A stretch of DNA of 29,278 bases from positions 1-29,278 of the IMG/VR virus record IMGVR_UViG_3300009034_000171; one strand, 5' to 3'. Positions 1-6,575 of this stretch are shown piece after piece. Positions within the stretch are counted from its first letter, which is position 1, and the number at the start of each line of letters is the position of its first letter. The position numbers were made by a program, and so were the translations under genes. The notes under the pieces were generated by a model. The model saw nothing but the letters and a program-made list of their open reading frames with translations, made no database searches and was not told the origin of the DNA. This DNA comes from a virus.

Positions 1-35
1 TATCGACAATTTTCTTGGCTGTGTGAAGATTCATG

Positions 36-641
36 TCAATTCCCCGATAGGTCTATTAACTCAACAGCGAGACGCCGCCGACCAAATGCTAACGCCTTAT
101 CGACGGTCGGAACGAGGAGGTCAATATTTCGCCCGTCGCCCTTCTTCATCGCCGCGCCTGTATCGCAAGCGAAGAAGTATCGCCCAAGCTCTGGGAGATA
201 TAAGACCGAACCATATGGGATAACTCCGGCATTCACAGCAACAACGCCCATCCCAACGGGAATAGATTTTGCGGTCAATCCATCATCAAATGGCTTACAG
301 CTTTCGACTGGATCATAGGCCGTCACTGTAAATTTGCCAAGAGCCTTCCGGCGTCCATCTTTACAGAATGCTGTGATCACTCTCTTATAGGCTTCAATCT
401 TCCCTTGCAGAAATGCCGCTTCCGCTGATTCGTTGCACACATCCATCAGCAATCTGGCTGCCATCTTCTCCATATCCAGTTCGCTCTTGTGAGCCATATA
501 CATAAACGTGAAAAGACACGTCAAGCCCATCATAGCAAAGGTAATGATGGATGATATGCCAACGTAGACAAAAGCTCTAATCCTGTGCTTCTGGAAAGCC
601 TCAGACAATATCGCAAAGGCTCTCACTGCTAATGTGTCCAT
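36..641 (-). CDS. 3D-domain cell-wall hydrolase-like protein, membrane anchored
   Basis: 201 residues. Residues about 20-50 form a hydrophobic membrane segment after a short basic N-terminus. The C-terminal half (from about residue 100) matches the 3D domain named for three conserved Asp residues: FTVTAYDP, a DG-T stretch, IPVGMGVVAV, IPYGSVLYLP, then CDTGAAMKKGDGRNIDLL. In characterised relatives this double-psi beta-barrel fold is shared with MltA-type lytic transglycosylases and acts on peptidoglycan. Family and fold are read from motifs; the role in lysis or wall remodelling is inferred. GAGGAGG lies 5-6 bases before the ATG. It is the most distal gene seen in the packaging operon, 10 bases after its neighbour. 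No key Asp appears lost. Confidence 0.78.
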   Translation of the reverse strand: MDTLAVRAFAILSEAFQKHRIRAFVYVGISSIITFAMMGLTCLFTFMYMAHKSELDMEKMAARLLMDVCNESAEAAFLQGKIEAYKRVITAFCKDGRRKALGKFTVTAYDPVESCKPFDDGLTAKSIPVGMGVVAVNAGVIPYGSVLYLPELGRYFFACDTGAAMKKGDGRNIDLLVPTVDKALAFGRRRLAVELIDLSGN

Positions 642-651
642 GAAATCCTCC

Positions 652-1047
652 TCAGTCTGTGATCTCCCACTCTGGAGTCACGTTGTAGACCACCTTCACA
701 AATGTTCCCCATCCCCATTTGAGATCATCGTGATGTATCCTGATGAAGATGTGATCCCCGGATCGGTTTTTGTCTATCCACGCCCGCGCCTCGTCGCACG
801 AAAGAAATCCAACAGGAGCACAGTGGCCGTCTTCATCATAGCTCAGGATTTGATTGGTCTCTTTGTTGACAGGAAACCAAGCGAAGTCAAACGAATCCCA
901 CTCAGCATACTGCCTCTCCTTCTCAACGCACTCAACGTCTCTCATATACTCCACCTCCTCTCTACTCACATGATACTCGATCCATGCCGCTCCAAGCAAG
1001 ATGCTAACTACTAAAGCCATTGGCATCAAAGCTCGTAGCATCGTCAC
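652..1047 (-). CDS. small membrane-anchored hypothetical protein
   Basis: 131 residues, no family recognised. The first 25 residues form one hydrophobic segment (ALMPMALVVSILLGAAWIEY) that could be a signal anchor. The rest is soluble, acidic and rich in Trp and aromatic residues. The likely start is GTG, 8 bases after GGGAG; an in-frame ATG two codons later is the alternative. It lies between terL and the 3D-domain gene. The 103 bases between it and terL (1048-1150) hold no gene; I see only a short TAAGGCCTTA palindrome and no convincing terminator. Lysis-related function is possible from position only. Confidence 0.6.
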   Translation of the reverse strand: MTMLRALMPMALVVSILLGAAWIEYHVSREEVEYMRDVECVEKERQYAEWDSFDFAWFPVNKETNQILSYDEDGHCAPVGFLSCDEARAWIDKNRSGDHIFIRIHHDDLKWGWGTFVKVVYNVTPEWEITD

Positions 1048-1150
1048 TCAATCATCTCCCTTCATTAAGATTCTCAATCCAACATTAACAGAATGAAGTT
1101 TCTCTTCGATGTGGCACTTAACTTTCTTAATAAGGCCTTAATATTCTCAA

Positions 1151-2488
1151 CTATCGTATGCCCAAAGATTCATGACTCCTACTCTGTGAACTACTAACAA
1201 CTCTGATTCTCAATTTGAATAGAGTATAAACCCCATATCGCATCGCATCCATCCCATCATCTTTGTCTTTGACCATATCCTCTTTCGTCTTCAGATTCGC
1301 CCACAAGTATGTCGGGAACTCCTCAACTGTGGATGTCGGCCTGCGATTCATCAGAAGCCGCTGATCCAACTCTACCAAAGAGCCGACCAGAAAGAACATC
1401 CGATCCTCTTCTATCAGCTTATAAACCTGCTCCTGGCCACCCAAACGGGACTTTTTGGCGTTGACTGTCTTCACGCCTTCGGAGCGCAAGACAGCCGCTC
1501 CATGTGCATCATGATCGCAGATTACTTTGGCTTCAATTCCATCATGGAGGCAAAACTGGACGATCTCTTTCGCATGGTCAGATACTAACCTGTTACTCAT
1601 ATAGATTTCGCGATACATATACCAGAAATCGCCAGGAGAAATAGCCCACCATTGACACACAAATGGATGGTCAAACCCGAAATCTACAGTGATAACACGC
1701 CGCCAATCGTCCGGGATTTTCAAGAGACTAGTCCGCGCGGTGAACTGCTCCATAGTTATCAGATGCTTAGTTGGATCAAACGGATAAACCATCCCTTCCG
1801 CAGCAACCCACATACCATCTCTATATCTCAGCCTGAAGACGCCAGTAAGTTGGTCAAGCCGCTGATAGTATATTGGCGGCAAATCTGGAAGGATTTGGCC
1901 CTGAATCTCTCTATAGCCATCGAGCTTATTGGTGAAAAAGCGACTGTAGAGCCAATGGGCAGGAGCGTCTGGATTGGAAAGCAGAAACGCTTGATGGAAG
2001 CCAACACCCGGAAGCCGCAAACACCGGAGAATTTGAGTCTCAAAATCTTCTTCAGTAATCTCCTTAGCCTCTTCTACTACAATAAGACCATATTCGCGGG
2101 AGGCTAACTTCGTGACTTCCTTTGTGGAGTCCAGACCACATCCCCAGAACTCTGTGCCATTGTTAATCTTTCGATATAATAGACTATCATTCGACCTGAC
2201 AACTAAACTCGGTGGCAGAACTTCGTCAATAAATTTCTTCCAAAGAGTCGGCACTAAGTCAACGCGCTTCTTCCGAACCAAAGCGATGCAATTGTTAGGA
2301 AACAATATGCCCACGCCAAAGGCCTTCGCCGCGCCTACATGCGTCTTTCCACTTCCCCAAGGCCCATGAAATAGTAGCGTTGGACTATTATCATCAAGTG
2401 CCTCCGCTTGTGGCTGATTCTTTGCCACAAACTCACGCTCTCCCTCTTCCTCAGATATGCCTTCATAATCTATAAGGACTGTGCTCAT
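1151..2488 (-). CDS. terL: terminase large subunit (ATPase-nuclease)
   Basis: 445 residues, normal length for the PBSX/Terminase_3 type. It is the packaging motor that translocates and cuts phage DNA at the portal. The ATPase half shows Walker A GPWGSGKT (residues 42-49), Walker B with the catalytic Glu in YGLIVVEEAKE (about 133-143) and the coupling motif LLSNP (169-173). The nuclease half shows the RNase H-like acidic residues: Asp269 in ITVDFGFD, Asp325 in VICDHDAHG, and Asp411/Asp414 in KDKDDGMDAMRYG. The ATG overlaps the terS stop by four bases (ATGA), with AGGA before it. All expected motifs are present, so it should be functional. Confidence 0.95.
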   Translation of the reverse strand: MSTVLIDYEGISEEEGEREFVAKNQPQAEALDDNSPTLLFHGPWGSGKTHVGAAKAFGVGILFPNNCIALVRKKRVDLVPTLWKKFIDEVLPPSLVVRSNDSLLYRKINNGTEFWGCGLDSTKEVTKLASREYGLIVVEEAKEITEEDFETQILRCLRLPGVGFHQAFLLSNPDAPAHWLYSRFFTNKLDGYREIQGQILPDLPPIYYQRLDQLTGVFRLRYRDGMWVAAEGMVYPFDPTKHLITMEQFTARTSLLKIPDDWRRVITVDFGFDHPFVCQWWAISPGDFWYMYREIYMSNRLVSDHAKEIVQFCLHDGIEAKVICDHDAHGAAVLRSEGVKTVNAKKSRLGGQEQVYKLIEEDRMFFLVGSLVELDQRLLMNRRPTSTVEEFPTYLWANLKTKEDMVKDKDDGMDAMRYGVYTLFKLRIRVVSSSQSRSHESLGIR

Positions 2489-2916
2489 TTGTCCTTCCTC
2501 ATTGCGAGGATCTTCTCCATAGTGACACCAACGAACTTGAAGGCAACTGGGCGGGATTCTGTGCCACCATGCTCAACCTTTTCAATAGGCTTCAATCCAA
2601 CACGATCAAGAGCGTCTTTCACCGCTGATAATTTTATGCCATCTATCTCCGGCTTATCGACCATATTGTATAGCTCTTCAACTGCTCTCTGGCCAATTCT
2701 GCCTAAACGTATTCTATTAGCCCTTTCTATCACCTCCAAGCGGCGCGCAATTTCCTCCTGAACTCCAATATTTTCCAATAATTGATAAGCACCGGCAGAA
2801 GCGACATGATCGTCTTTTGGACTGTAGCCAGCGTCTTTGTACGCATTTATCTGTGTCTTGCCCTCGAATAAGCCATCCACAAACTTGCGCTGTTTTAGAT
2901 TCAATTTCTTACTCAT
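2485..2916 (-). CDS. terS: terminase small subunit
   Basis: 143 residues, typical of the Terminase_2/XtmA small subunit, which binds the packaging start site and recruits TerL. The N-terminus LNLKQRKFVDGLFEGKTQINAYKDAGY is the family's helix-turn-helix DNA-binding segment (quoted here only as its landmark KQRKFV...AYKDAGY), followed by a helical oligomerisation core and a C-terminal tail. The assignment also rests on the four-base overlap with terL. Upstream are 65 bases that separate it from the last mom gene and hold the 3' half of a tRNA-like element. The ribosome site is weak (AGGAACGACGCTC then ATG), so its start is less certain than most here. Confidence 0.9.
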   Translation of the reverse strand: MSKKLNLKQRKFVDGLFEGKTQINAYKDAGYSPKDDHVASAGAYQLLENIGVQEEIARRLEVIERANRIRLGRIGQRAVEELYNMVDKPEIDGIKLSAVKDALDRVGLKPIEKVEHGGTESRPVAFKFVGVTMEKILAMRKDK

Positions 2917-2948
2917 GAGCGTCGTTCCTAGCGCGATCCATTGAGATC

Positions 2949-3018
2949 TGGAGCGGACGAACGGAGTTGAACCGCCACTCTCTAGCTGGTCGCCAGAGCA
3001 CTGCCCTCAGGCGTCCGC
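2949..3018 (-). ncRNA. tRNA-like element with encoded CCA at the mom-terS junction
   Basis: On the minus strand, 70 bases carry the outer half of a tRNA. A perfect 7-bp acceptor stem (GCGGACG with CGTCCGC) is followed by discriminator T and an encoded CCA. A 5-bp T stem (GGCGG/CCGTT, two G-T pairs) encloses the loop TTCAACT. The inner 35 bases are not canonical: they can form a 3-bp D-like stem (GAG/CTC) or a 6-bp stem (CTCTGG/CTAGAG) with loop CGACCAG, which lacks the usual U33. The element overlaps the last 12 codons of the upstream mom gene. Possible roles, all inferred: RNase P processing between mom and terS, a packaging or regulatory signal, or a decayed tRNA. Confidence 0.6.
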
Positions 3019-3626
3019 TTCGGATATGGAATCGCAAGGGGGAGAATCTTTCTCCGCATCCCCCTATCCAGGGGATACAGATACTTATACTTTACACCAG
3101 TCTCAACCCTACACACATGCGGATCTATCTTTCTAAGAATTTCCATCCTGGTCGTGCCATACTTCCCCTGTAATGTGCGAGGATGCTCTACTTTCCCAAA
3201 TATTCTAATATGTTTCGCGCTCCTAGTTCCAACGAAAATCCAATTCGATGCCTGATAGATGATACCAAGATGCCCTTGACCATCATCTGCATATGACACA
3301 CAAAGCCGCAATCCCGGATTAGCCCCTTTCAATAATCTAATTGCAGCCGCTAGCACTTGACTAACAGGTGTCTCATGCCGCCGCATCGCTACCCTCAAAC
3401 ATTCACATACTTCCTGTTGCTTCAAGGCATATGGCTTTCCAATATTAGGAGTCGCACCCAATCCAAAGACGATAGCACCAATAAATTGACCATTCTCCCA
3501 AACGCCGATCTTAGCCAATTTGCTAGCTGGCATAGCTCTACTATAATGCCAGTGTTTAACAGCATACTTCGCCGCTTCGTGACTACACCAATCAACTACA
3601 AGACCATTCTTTTGAGCAAAATTCAC
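2982..3626 (-). CDS. mom: Mom-type adenine modification protein, copy 1
   Basis: 214 residues, resembling the phage Mu Mom family (GNAT-like fold). In Mu, Mom converts adenine in DNA to N6-(methylcarbamoyl)adenine and so blocks host restriction. Visible signatures are VDWCSHEAAKYAVKHWHYS near the N-terminus, KIGVWENGQFIGAIVFG, VCECLRVAM, GLRLCVSYADDGQGHLGIIY, a KYGTT segment and YPLDRGMRRKILPLA near the end. The GTG start lies one base after the previous stop (TGATGTG), implying translational coupling; it aligns with the starts of both sister genes. The C-terminus runs about ten residues beyond copy 2, into the tRNA-like element. Family assignment is by motif memory; enzymatic chemistry in this phage is inferred. 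Confidence 0.85.
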   Translation of the reverse strand: MNFAQKNGLVVDWCSHEAAKYAVKHWHYSRAMPASKLAKIGVWENGQFIGAIVFGLGATPNIGKPYALKQQEVCECLRVAMRRHETPVSQVLAAAIRLLKGANPGLRLCVSYADDGQGHLGIIYQASNWIFVGTRSAKHIRIFGKVEHPRTLQGKYGTTRMEILRKIDPHVCRVETGVKYKYLYPLDRGMRRKILPLAIPYPKRTPEGSALATS

Positions 3627-3627
3627 A

Positions 3628-4251
3628 TCAATTCCCATCACGCTTCGGATATGGCATCGCCAGTGGCATAATCCGCCTTCGCATCCCTCTATCAAGTGGA
3701 TACAGATATTTGTACTTCACAGCCATTTTAACCCAACAAGCATCCGCATCAAAAGTTCTGAGCACATCTATCGCTGTCGTGCCATATTCAGCGGAGATAG
3801 ATCGCTTATGTCTGATTTGCCCGAATATCCTAATCTCGTCTTGCTCCGCAGTTCCAACGAAGACCCAATTAGATGCCTGATAAATAATCCCCAGATGCCC
3901 CTGCCCATCGTCCGCATAAGATATGCAAAGTCGTAAGCCGGGATTACCTTTTTTCAATAATGCTATTGCTAAACTCAGTATCCTGCTAACAGGTGTATGA
4001 TGGCTACGCATCGCTACCCGGATACATTCACAAACCTGGTCTTGACTTAACCCATAAGGACTCCCTATCCTGTAGTTTGCCCCACGCCCGAATATGATCG
4101 CTCCGATAAACCCTCCGTGCTCCCAAACTCCAATCTTGACCAACTTCCCAAATGGCATAGTCTCCTTATAATGCCAACGTTGACAAGCATACTCCGCAGC
4201 CTCGTGGCTACACCAATCAACTTTCAGGTCAACCTTCTGAGATACACTCAC
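3628..4251 (-). CDS. mom: Mom-type adenine modification protein, copy 2
   Basis: 207 residues, the closest paralogue of copy 1. The two share long identical stretches, including ADDGQGHLGIIYQASNW and YKYLYPLDRGMRR, so a recent duplication is likely. The motif order is the same: VDWCSHEAAEYAC, KIGVWEHGGFIGAIIFGRG, VCECIRVAM, RLCISYADD and a C-terminal LAMPYPKR. I choose the GTG at 4251, six bases after GAGG, because it aligns with copies 1 and 3; a TTG at 4263 in the same frame is possible. It overlaps the end of copy 3 by 23 bases. Keeping two near-identical copies suggests distinct sequence targets or dosage, but neither is shown. Confidence 0.85.
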   Translation of the reverse strand: MSVSQKVDLKVDWCSHEAAEYACQRWHYKETMPFGKLVKIGVWEHGGFIGAIIFGRGANYRIGSPYGLSQDQVCECIRVAMRSHHTPVSRILSLAIALLKKGNPGLRLCISYADDGQGHLGIIYQASNWVFVGTAEQDEIRIFGQIRHKRSISAEYGTTAIDVLRTFDADACWVKMAVKYKYLYPLDRGMRRRIMPLAMPYPKRDGN

Positions 4252-4894
4252 TTTGATCCTCAACTCTCCGTTTGGGATATGGCTTGGCTAATGATTGGAT
4301 CTTGCGCCGCATCGCCCTATCCAATGGGAAGAAGTATCGATGCTTTCTGCTACTTCTAACTAAAACCACTTCATCTGGTTTAGCGCACCTATAATGCCGA
4401 CCAAACTTGGTAGTCCAACCTGATGCTGTGACATTTTTCTGATGATAGATTTTTCCAGTTTTTTTGTGCCTGTATAGTCCGGTAGGATCTGTGAGACCTG
4501 TGTAAATCCAATTAGTTGCTTGATAAATGCCGCCATGATGATTCATATACAAATCCGCGAACGACACCAATAGCCGCAAGTTAGGAGAGAGTTCCCGGAG
4601 TTTACGAATAGCTATGGAGAGGATTTTGGAGACGGGCGTTATGTGCGTATCTAAGGCGATTCTCACACATTCAGCAACCTGCATCTTATCAATACCGCAA
4701 TAGAGTTTGGTGCGTCCTAACAGGCCATCACCAAAGATAACGCATCCAATAAATGCCCCATTCTCCCAGACTCCGATCTTGACGAGTCTACCAATAGGAA
4801 TTGATCGACTATAATGCCAACGTTCACAAGCATATTTAGCGGCTTGGTGACTACACCAATCTACAACAAGATCAGCTTTTTGGGATGAATTCAT
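4229..4894 (-). CDS. mom: Mom-type adenine modification protein, divergent copy 3
   Basis: 221 residues and the first mom gene of the triplet in transcription order. The N-terminal core is conserved (VDWCSHQAAKYACERWHYS, KIGVWENGAFIGCVIFGDG, VAECVRIAL, LRLLVSFADLYMNHHGGIY). The C-terminal part carries a longer basic insert (TGLYRHKKTGKIYHQKNVT) before FPLDRAMRRKIQSLAKPYPKR. The ATG at 4894 has CGGAG eight bases upstream. It begins inside the last 23 bases of the ParB-like gene, so the two are translationally coupled. The insert falls where target or cofactor specificity could differ from the other two copies; that is inference. Confidence 0.85.
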   Translation of the reverse strand: MNSSQKADLVVDWCSHQAAKYACERWHYSRSIPIGRLVKIGVWENGAFIGCVIFGDGLLGRTKLYCGIDKMQVAECVRIALDTHITPVSKILSIAIRKLRELSPNLRLLVSFADLYMNHHGGIYQATNWIYTGLTDPTGLYRHKKTGKIYHQKNVTASGWTTKFGRHYRCAKPDEVVLVRSSRKHRYFFPLDRAMRRKIQSLAKPYPKRRVEDQSECISEG

Positions 4895-5381
4895 GTCCAC
4901 ACTCCGGGCAAACAATGGGAGATTTCTGGTCAAGTCTTGGTTGCTGACCTTGAGTCGTCGGCTCGAATGCAGGAATCTCAATCTCCTCTTGCGTGAATCC
5001 AGTTCGTTCGATCTCAACGCCCATGTCTTGTAACTCACGAATCAGCACATCACGTTCTTCGATATTCCACGATGATCGCTCCTGGAGTTTGTTATCAGCA
5101 ATCATCCACGCTTCTGCCTTGCCCTCTGGGAAATCCAGTTCCATCATCCAAGATCCAGTCTTGCCCTCTTTCTTCTTTGCCTCGATCAAGCCATGCCCGG
5201 TCAACACATAGCCCGTAGACTTCTGGAAAGAGATTGCTATTTTGCCATCTCCATACTCTTGTATGCTCCTTTGAAGCCACTGGATTTGGTCTTCTGTGTG
5301 AATGCGGGGATTCCTGGGATGAGGTTCCACCTCCGAAAATTCCTTCCAGACGATTTTCGGCTTAATTCGCTTTTCGTCCAT
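4872..5381 (-). CDS. ParB-like domain protein with C-terminal zinc ribbon
   Basis: 169 residues. The start resembles ParB/Srx-type domains (ParBc): VWKEFSEVEPHPRNPRIHTEDQ, a helix QIQWLQRSIQEYG, then GYVLTGHGLIEAKKKEG, where the family usually has GHGR; here the Arg is Leu. A SAM-methylase partner domain, common in phage ParB-methylase fusions, is absent. The last 20 residues hold CPECGH, a half zinc knuckle. ATG at 5381 has GGAGG six bases upstream, and the QueD-like stop lies four bases before it. Its link to three mom genes suggests DNA targeting or a cofactor role in modification; this is inferred from position only. Nuclease activity, reported for some relatives, cannot be judged. Confidence 0.72.
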   Translation of the reverse strand: MDEKRIKPKIVWKEFSEVEPHPRNPRIHTEDQIQWLQRSIQEYGDGKIAISFQKSTGYVLTGHGLIEAKKKEGKTGSWMMELDFPEGKAEAWMIADNKLQERSSWNIEERDVLIRELQDMGVEIERTGFTQEEIEIPAFEPTTQGQQPRLDQKSPIVCPECGHEFIPKS

Positions 5382-5384
5382 CAA

Positions 5385-5843
5385 CTACCTCCCGATATTT
5401 GAGCACCTAACTTGTCCTACAAGTTCTCCAGTCTCCAGATCCGCCACAGTTTGTAAACGAGGATCGCATATCACTGGCTCTGGAAAGTATAGAACCGATC
5501 CATGCTTTGGAGTGGATACTCTCACAGACTCATGCGGCGACTCTATAAGCTCAGAAAGCCATTTGGCGATATTTGCCGATGTGGGATTAAAGTCAAATAC
5601 ATCATTAAGAACTTCATGATGCGGCAATAATGTATGTAGACCATCTCTTAACGTTGAAACGTTAGGCAATAGTCCCTCTATTGGTCTCCCATCAAGCCCA
5701 AGCGTATTCTTGCCAAGATCGCTATCCTCATAGATATAGACGACCTCAACCGTCCATGTATGCCCATGCAGTCTGGAGTGAGAGCCACAGCCCTCAATCA
5801 AATGCGCAGCATCAAACGTTCCATCAATTGGTACTCTGAACAT
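5385..5843 (-). CDS. QueD/6-pyruvoyl-tetrahydropterin synthase-like protein, altered active site
   Basis: 152 residues. The fold signature of the PTPS/QueD family is clear: FDAAHLIEG (zinc His14), RLHGHTWTVEV (zinc His26 and His28) and NPTSANIAKWL. In QueD this zinc enzyme turns dihydroneopterin triphosphate into carboxytetrahydropterin, on the path to preQ0 and deazaguanines. Several catalytic positions differ: His22 stands where the catalytic Cys is expected, His75 replaces Asp in the LDH triad motif, Ala90 replaces Glu in PT-EN, and the late Glu is missing. It may use another pterin-like substrate or be a binding protein. It is first in the mom-ter operon, with ATG five bases after GGAG and a promoter just upstream. 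No QueC or QueE gene is in view. Confidence 0.75.
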   Translation of the reverse strand: MFRVPIDGTFDAAHLIEGCGSHSRLHGHTWTVEVVYIYEDSDLGKNTLGLDGRPIEGLLPNVSTLRDGLHTLLPHHEVLNDVFDFNPTSANIAKWLSELIESPHESVRVSTPKHGSVLYFPEPVICDPRLQTVADLETGELVGQVRCSNIGR

Positions 5844-5864
5844 AATAGCTCCTCTCAATCTTGT

Positions 5865-5893
5865 ATTATATCATATCTTCAATAATTCGTCAA
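5865..5893 (-). promoter_or_regulatory. sigma-A promoter of the modification/packaging operon
   Basis: Minus strand: -35 TTGACG (5888-5893), 17-bp spacer ending in TGA, -10 TATAAT (5865-5870). Expected start near 5858, giving a very short leader before the QueD-like gene. The -35 lies directly beyond the end of the hairpin RNA, so termination of the upstream RNA and initiation of this operon are only bases apart. The near-consensus sequence suggests host RNA polymerase can read it without a phage factor. Confidence 0.85.
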
Positions 5894-6003
5894 ATAGAAA
5901 AGCTGCGATAATGACTTAAGTTCAATGGAGGTGAACAGCAGAGTATTATCGCAGCTTCTCTTTCGCTTCTCTATTTCCTTCCTAGCAGATCGATTTGGAA
6001 GGT
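5890..6003 (-). ncRNA. candidate small RNA with anti-Shine-Dalgarno apical loop
   Basis: A minus-strand promoter at 6010-6038 points into a strong stem-loop. The outer stem is 17 bp (5945-5961 with 5896-5912), with one pair that is G-U on the minus-strand RNA but A-C on the other, favouring minus-strand transcription. Inside, a 5-bp stem GTTCA/TGAAC presents the apical loop CCTCCAT, containing CCUCC, the complement of GGAGG. The 3' arm is T-rich (TTTTCTATTT), so the hairpin may also terminate the RNA. Length would be about 110 bases. It could pair with ribosome sites or act as terminator and insulator; function is inferred. Confidence 0.6.
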
Positions 6004-6009
6004 ATCTTT

Positions 6010-6038
6010 AGTATATCATAGACTGGTGAATCTGTCAA
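6010..6038 (-). promoter_or_regulatory. sigma-A promoter for the hairpin RNA
   Basis: Minus strand: -35 TTGACA (6033-6038), exact 17-bp spacer ending TATGA, -10 TATACT (6010-6015); start expected near 6003. The -35 overlaps the stop codon of the upstream 33-residue membrane peptide. No open frame with a ribosome site follows before the hairpin, so the transcript is probably non-coding or reads through into the QueD-like operon as a second promoter. Confidence 0.75.
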
Positions 6039-6136
6039 CTCCGCTTGATCGCATTGTGGATTTTTCCAAGCGACCAAATAATTATGAGAAGACATCCTAC
6101 AATAACACCAAGAGCACCCGCAAGAAAATAATTCAT
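6035..6136 (-). CDS. 33-residue single-pass membrane peptide
   Basis: A short gene with GGGAGGG eight bases before its ATG. The peptide begins MNYFLAGALGVIVGC, continues with LLIIIWSLGK and ends IHNAIKRS. It has one hydrophobic helix of about 20 residues and a basic tail, so a positive-inside topology with the C-terminus in the cytoplasm is expected. It could be a small holin-like, superinfection or regulatory membrane peptide; nothing in the sequence decides. It ends exactly at the -35 of the next promoter, at the end of the small-gene operon. Confidence 0.6.
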   Translation of the reverse strand: MNYFLAGALGVIVGCLLIIIWSLGKIHNAIKRS

Positions 6137-6177
6137 TGATATTGCCCTCCCAACCTTATGATATAATCTCCACTTTG

Positions 6178-6420
6178 TCAATCGCCCGCGACATCACCCT
6201 CGCCCACGATAGACCGCAGCAAAGGCTCTATCTGATCCAGATCGCTCTGCTCCGCCAGAGGACTGAAATAAACGCATAACTGCGTTTTTCTGAAGACGAT
6301 AACCTCATCCACAAAAACCAATGCTTCCAGTTGCTCCATGACAGAAGATCGATCCTCCTCCGCCACAGAGATATATGCTGCTTTCACTTTGTCAAGAAAT
6401 CTCACGTTATATTTTTTCAT
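6178..6420 (-). CDS. hypothetical protein, 80 residues
   Basis: No family recognised. The pattern KYNVRFLDKVKAAYISVAEEDRS, then two alternating helix and strand segments, resembles a small alpha/beta domain of ferredoxin-like type. The C-terminus is acidic. GGAGGAGGAG precedes the ATG, which overlaps the stop of the 48-residue gene upstream by ATGA, so both belong to one operon. Good ribosome site and coding context make the gene credible; its role is unknown. Confidence 0.65.
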   Translation of the reverse strand: MKKYNVRFLDKVKAAYISVAEEDRSSVMEQLEALVFVDEVIVFRKTQLCVYFSPLAEQSDLDQIEPLLRSIVGEGDVAGD

Positions 6421-6563
6421 TGCTCCTCCTCCATATTAGTTGTAAGCTCAAATTTCATCTCTTTGATCTCTCTTGGGCAAAGTCTGACTAGAACCGTAAA
6501 TAGCCAAATCCAAAGCCTAACGTGCCAAGAGCATTCGTCTGTTTCATATCCGAAGTATTGCAT
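6417..6563 (-). CDS. 48-residue hypothetical peptide
   Basis: A short gene between two better-supported ones. GAGGAGG lies four bases before the ATG, and the stop overlaps the next ATG (ATGA). The peptide starts MQYFGYETDECSWHVRLW, has a short hydrophobic run IWLFTVLVRLC that may touch the membrane, and ends in an acidic MEEEQ that encodes the next gene's ribosome site. Support comes from spacing and coupling rather than homology. Confidence 0.5.
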   Translation of the reverse strand: MQYFGYETDECSWHVRLWIWLFTVLVRLCPREIKEMKFELTTNMEEEQ

Positions 6564-6575
6564 CTGCCCTCCTCA

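Noticed and set aside
1125-1150. TAAGGCCTTA palindrome after terL as a terminator
   Set aside because: Stem too short and no T-run; the downstream genes appear to be co-transcribed.
1652-2107. Long plus-strand frame opposite terL
   Set aside because: Shadow of the terL reading frame; no ribosome site or promoter and no recognisable protein.
5925-6011. 28-codon plus-strand frame running through the hairpin RNA locus
   Set aside because: No ribosome site before its ATG and no plus-strand promoter; the G-U evidence and the promoter favour the minus strand. The frame probably reflects the stem sequence, although AUGGAGG in its loop would also suit a CsrA-type site.
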